From UBA12077 sp963665525 (lineage in GTDB: Bacteria; Bacteroidota; Bacteroidia; Bacteroidales; UBA12077), in the NCBI GenBank assembly GCA_963665525.1, contig OY762280.1, positions 2,728,001 to 2,792,000 of the forward strand: DNA of 64,000 nucleotides, given 5' to 3'. The translations under genes were made by a program, and so were the position numbers. Below, piece by piece: positions 62,817 through 64,000 of the stretch. The notes beneath the pieces are model-generated. The model worked only from the letters and a program-made list of their open reading frames with translations. It had not been told where the DNA came from and did no database searches. Each line of letters starts with the position of its first letter. The first letter of the stretch is position 1.

Positions 62817-63464
62817 TTATTCAGCTGATTCTTCAGCAGCAGGAGCGTCTCCACCTTCTGCAGGAGCTTCACCTTCTTCACCTTCTTCACCTTCTTCTTC
62901 AGTTCCAGCAGCAAGAGCAGCAGCACGAGCCATTTTAACAAGAACAACAACTGCATTTCCTGGTTCCATAAATTCTAATCCTTCGATGCTTAAATCTTGG
63001 ATTTTAATTGATTTGCCAATAGCTAATTTGCTAATATCAACTTTAATTTCATCAGGCAATTCATTAGGTAAAGCTTTTACTTTAACCTTTCTCATTTTCT
63101 GTACTAATCTACCTCCATTCAAAACGCCAATAGAATTACCTTCTAATATTACAGGCATCTTAATCCATACTGGTTCTTTTTCATCTATTTGGAAAAAGTC
63201 AACATGTATAATTTTATCAGATACTGGATGATATTGAATATCTCTTAATACAGCTTTGTAGTTTTTACCTTCAACCTCGATATCTACCAAATAAGCATTT
63301 GGTGTATATACTAATTCTTTAAAAGAATTTTCATGAGTATAAAAATGTATATTATCACCATTTCCATACAAAACACAAGGAACTTGACCTTGTTTTCTTA
63401 AAGTTTTAGAATTTGATTTCCCTACAGCTTCTCTTAAGCTACCTTTTAATTCTACTGTTTTCAT
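62817..63464 (-). CDS. rplY: 50S ribosomal protein L25/general stress protein Ctc
   Basis: A 215-residue two-domain L25 (TL5/Ctc type) that binds 5S rRNA. The L25 domain (1-95) has LRKQGQVPCVLYGNGDNIHF and VLRDIQYHPVSDKIIHVDFF; the TL5 C-terminal domain (about 96-185) has ILEGNSIGVLNGGRLVQKMR. The last ~30 residues are an acidic Glu/Ala/Gly tail. Normal for the phylum. A -7-like element lies upstream, next to the prs stop. Confidence 0.97.
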   Translation of the reverse strand: MKTVELKGSLREAVGKSNSKTLRKQGQVPCVLYGNGDNIHFYTHENSFKELVYTPNAYLVDIEVEGKNYKAVLRDIQYHPVSDKIIHVDFFQIDEKEPVWIKMPVILEGNSIGVLNGGRLVQKMRKVKVKALPNELPDEIKVDISKLAIGKSIKIQDLSIEGLEFMEPGNAVVVLVKMARAAALAAGTEEEGEEGEEGEAPAEGGDAPAAEESAE

Positions 63465-63565
63465 TTCATTTTTATTTACGTGCTACTCAGAATAATACTA
63501 AAAATCAAAAAAGCTTCTTATTCCCCATCACACTTTTATACAATATGCTTTTAATTTTTGGAGTG

Positions 63566-63573
63566 CAAATATA
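63566..63573 (-). promoter_or_regulatory. Putative -7 element of rplY-pth
   Basis: On the minus strand this reads TATATTTG, fitting TAnnTTTG, about 102 bp upstream of rplY and just after the prs stop codon. rplY may thus be transcribed independently of prs. Confidence 0.4.
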
Positions 63574-63577
63574 TAAA

Positions 63578-64000
63578 TTAAACTATAAAATTAGAACTTA
63601 TCGACTGATAATTATATACTTTATTAATTACATCAGCAAAGACACCTGCAATTGACAGGACTTTTATTTTATCAGATATAGGTTTAATAGGTAATGAATC
63701 AGTAACAACTACCTCAGTAATCTTCGATTCATTGATTCTTTCATAAGCAGGTCCTGATAATACAGCATGAGTGACAAAAGCTCTTACGCTTAAAGCTCCT
63801 TTATCCATCATCATATCGGCAGCTTTTGTAATAGTACCAGCTGTATCAATCATATCATCGAGAATAATTACATTTTTCCCCTCTACATCACCAATAACAG
63901 TCATTTCTCCTACAACATTTGCTTTATCACGAGATTTATGACTAACAACCAACGGTGTTTCAAGAAACTTAGAGTAAGAATTTGCTCTCTTAGCGCCTCC
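63578..64000 (-). CDS. prs: Ribose-phosphate pyrophosphokinase (C-terminal part; N-terminus beyond window)
   Basis: 141 codons are in the window and the frame is open through base 64000, so the gene starts outside. The internal TTG at 63950-63952 is not a start: upstream codons read GGAKRANSYSKFLETPLVVS, the normal Prs context. The PRPP loop VIILDDMIDTAGTITKAADM and VVTDSLPIKP are intact, as is the C-terminus. It makes PRPP from ribose 5-phosphate for nucleotide synthesis. It lies upstream of rplY and pth in the usual order. Confidence 0.96.
   Translation of the reverse strand, partial: GGAKRANSYSKFLETPLVVSHKSRDKANVVGEMTVIGDVEGKNVIILDDMIDTAGTITKAADMMMDKGALSVRAFVTHAVLSGPAYERINESKITEVVVTDSLPIKPISDKIKVLSIAGVFADVINKVYNYQSISSNFIV

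Noticed and set aside
63578..63952. Complete 124-residue protein starting at TTG 63952
   Set aside because: The frame is open upstream to the window edge and reads as the continuous Prs sequence, so this is a partial prs gene.
1..64000. tRNA, rRNA, insertion sequences or attachment sites
   Set aside because: Intergenic regions were read for these and none showed a cloverleaf, transposase frame, terminal inverted repeats or flanking duplications.

Overview
The window is low-GC DNA with almost no spare space between genes. It reads as a chromosome segment of a Bacteroidota bacterium, most likely a marine Bacteroidales/Marinilabiliales (Marinifilaceae-like) anaerobe or facultative anaerobe. Four things point that way: type IX secretion (T9SS) C-terminal sorting domains, a two-subunit 2-oxoacid:ferredoxin oxidoreductase (korAB), the OmpH-OmpH-BamA-UppS-(DUF6089-like)-NadK-CBS/PdxJ block typical of the phylum, and many promoters of the Bacteroidota type (-7 element TAnnTTTG). 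No tRNA, rRNA, insertion sequence, integrase, phage module or CRISPR array was seen. The genus is an inference.

Layout. 1-4.6 kb: an FtsX/MacB-type permease cut by the window edge, a DUF4395 membrane protein, and a membrane-anchored AraC-type regulator behind a perfect 28-bp palindrome. 4.6-9.5 kb: a set that looks cold-related (DEAD-box helicase, two cold-shock-domain proteins, a CvfB-like S1 protein, a GNAT enzyme and a fatty-acid desaturase). 9.8-13.5 kb: a PPP-family phosphatase facing an operon of a VTC-type polyphosphate polymerase-like protein, a DUF4956 membrane protein and a CotH-like protein. 13.7-16.9 kb: a PhoR-like kinase without a partner regulator, a beta-barrel protein and a YebC-family regulator. 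17.0-28.9 kb: a cell-surface module. It holds a 2268-residue T9SS protein with beta-helix regions and nine InlB-type repeats, a tail-fibre-like secreted protein, a small T9SS protein, and a TPR histidine kinase with a LuxR-type regulator. A 40-bp sequence (36/40 identical) sits upstream of both secreted transcription units.

29-31.6 kb: a thioredoxin/DUF6132/thioredoxin-like lipoprotein operon and glutamate dehydrogenase. 31.8-38.2 kb: two tandem paralogues joining receiver domains to a PEP-synthase-type ATP-grasp domain but lacking the phosphohistidine domain; their function is unknown to me. 38.4-44.2 kb: a serine hydrolase, korBA, a gamma carbonic anhydrase and murI. 44.3-54.8 kb: the envelope-biogenesis block and pdxJ with a hydrolase. 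54.8-64 kb: an erythromycin-esterase-like lipoprotein, an exonuclease, udk, a Dabb protein, manA, a DCC protein, a 21-bp degenerate tandem repeat array, DUF4924, an S4 protein, an Ntn hydrolase, pth, rplY and the C-terminal part of prs.

The best candidates for undescribed biology are the receiver/ATP-grasp pair, the VTC/DUF4956/CotH/phosphatase locus, and the surface module with its shared putative operator. Protein families were recognised by eye from motifs; no database search was run.
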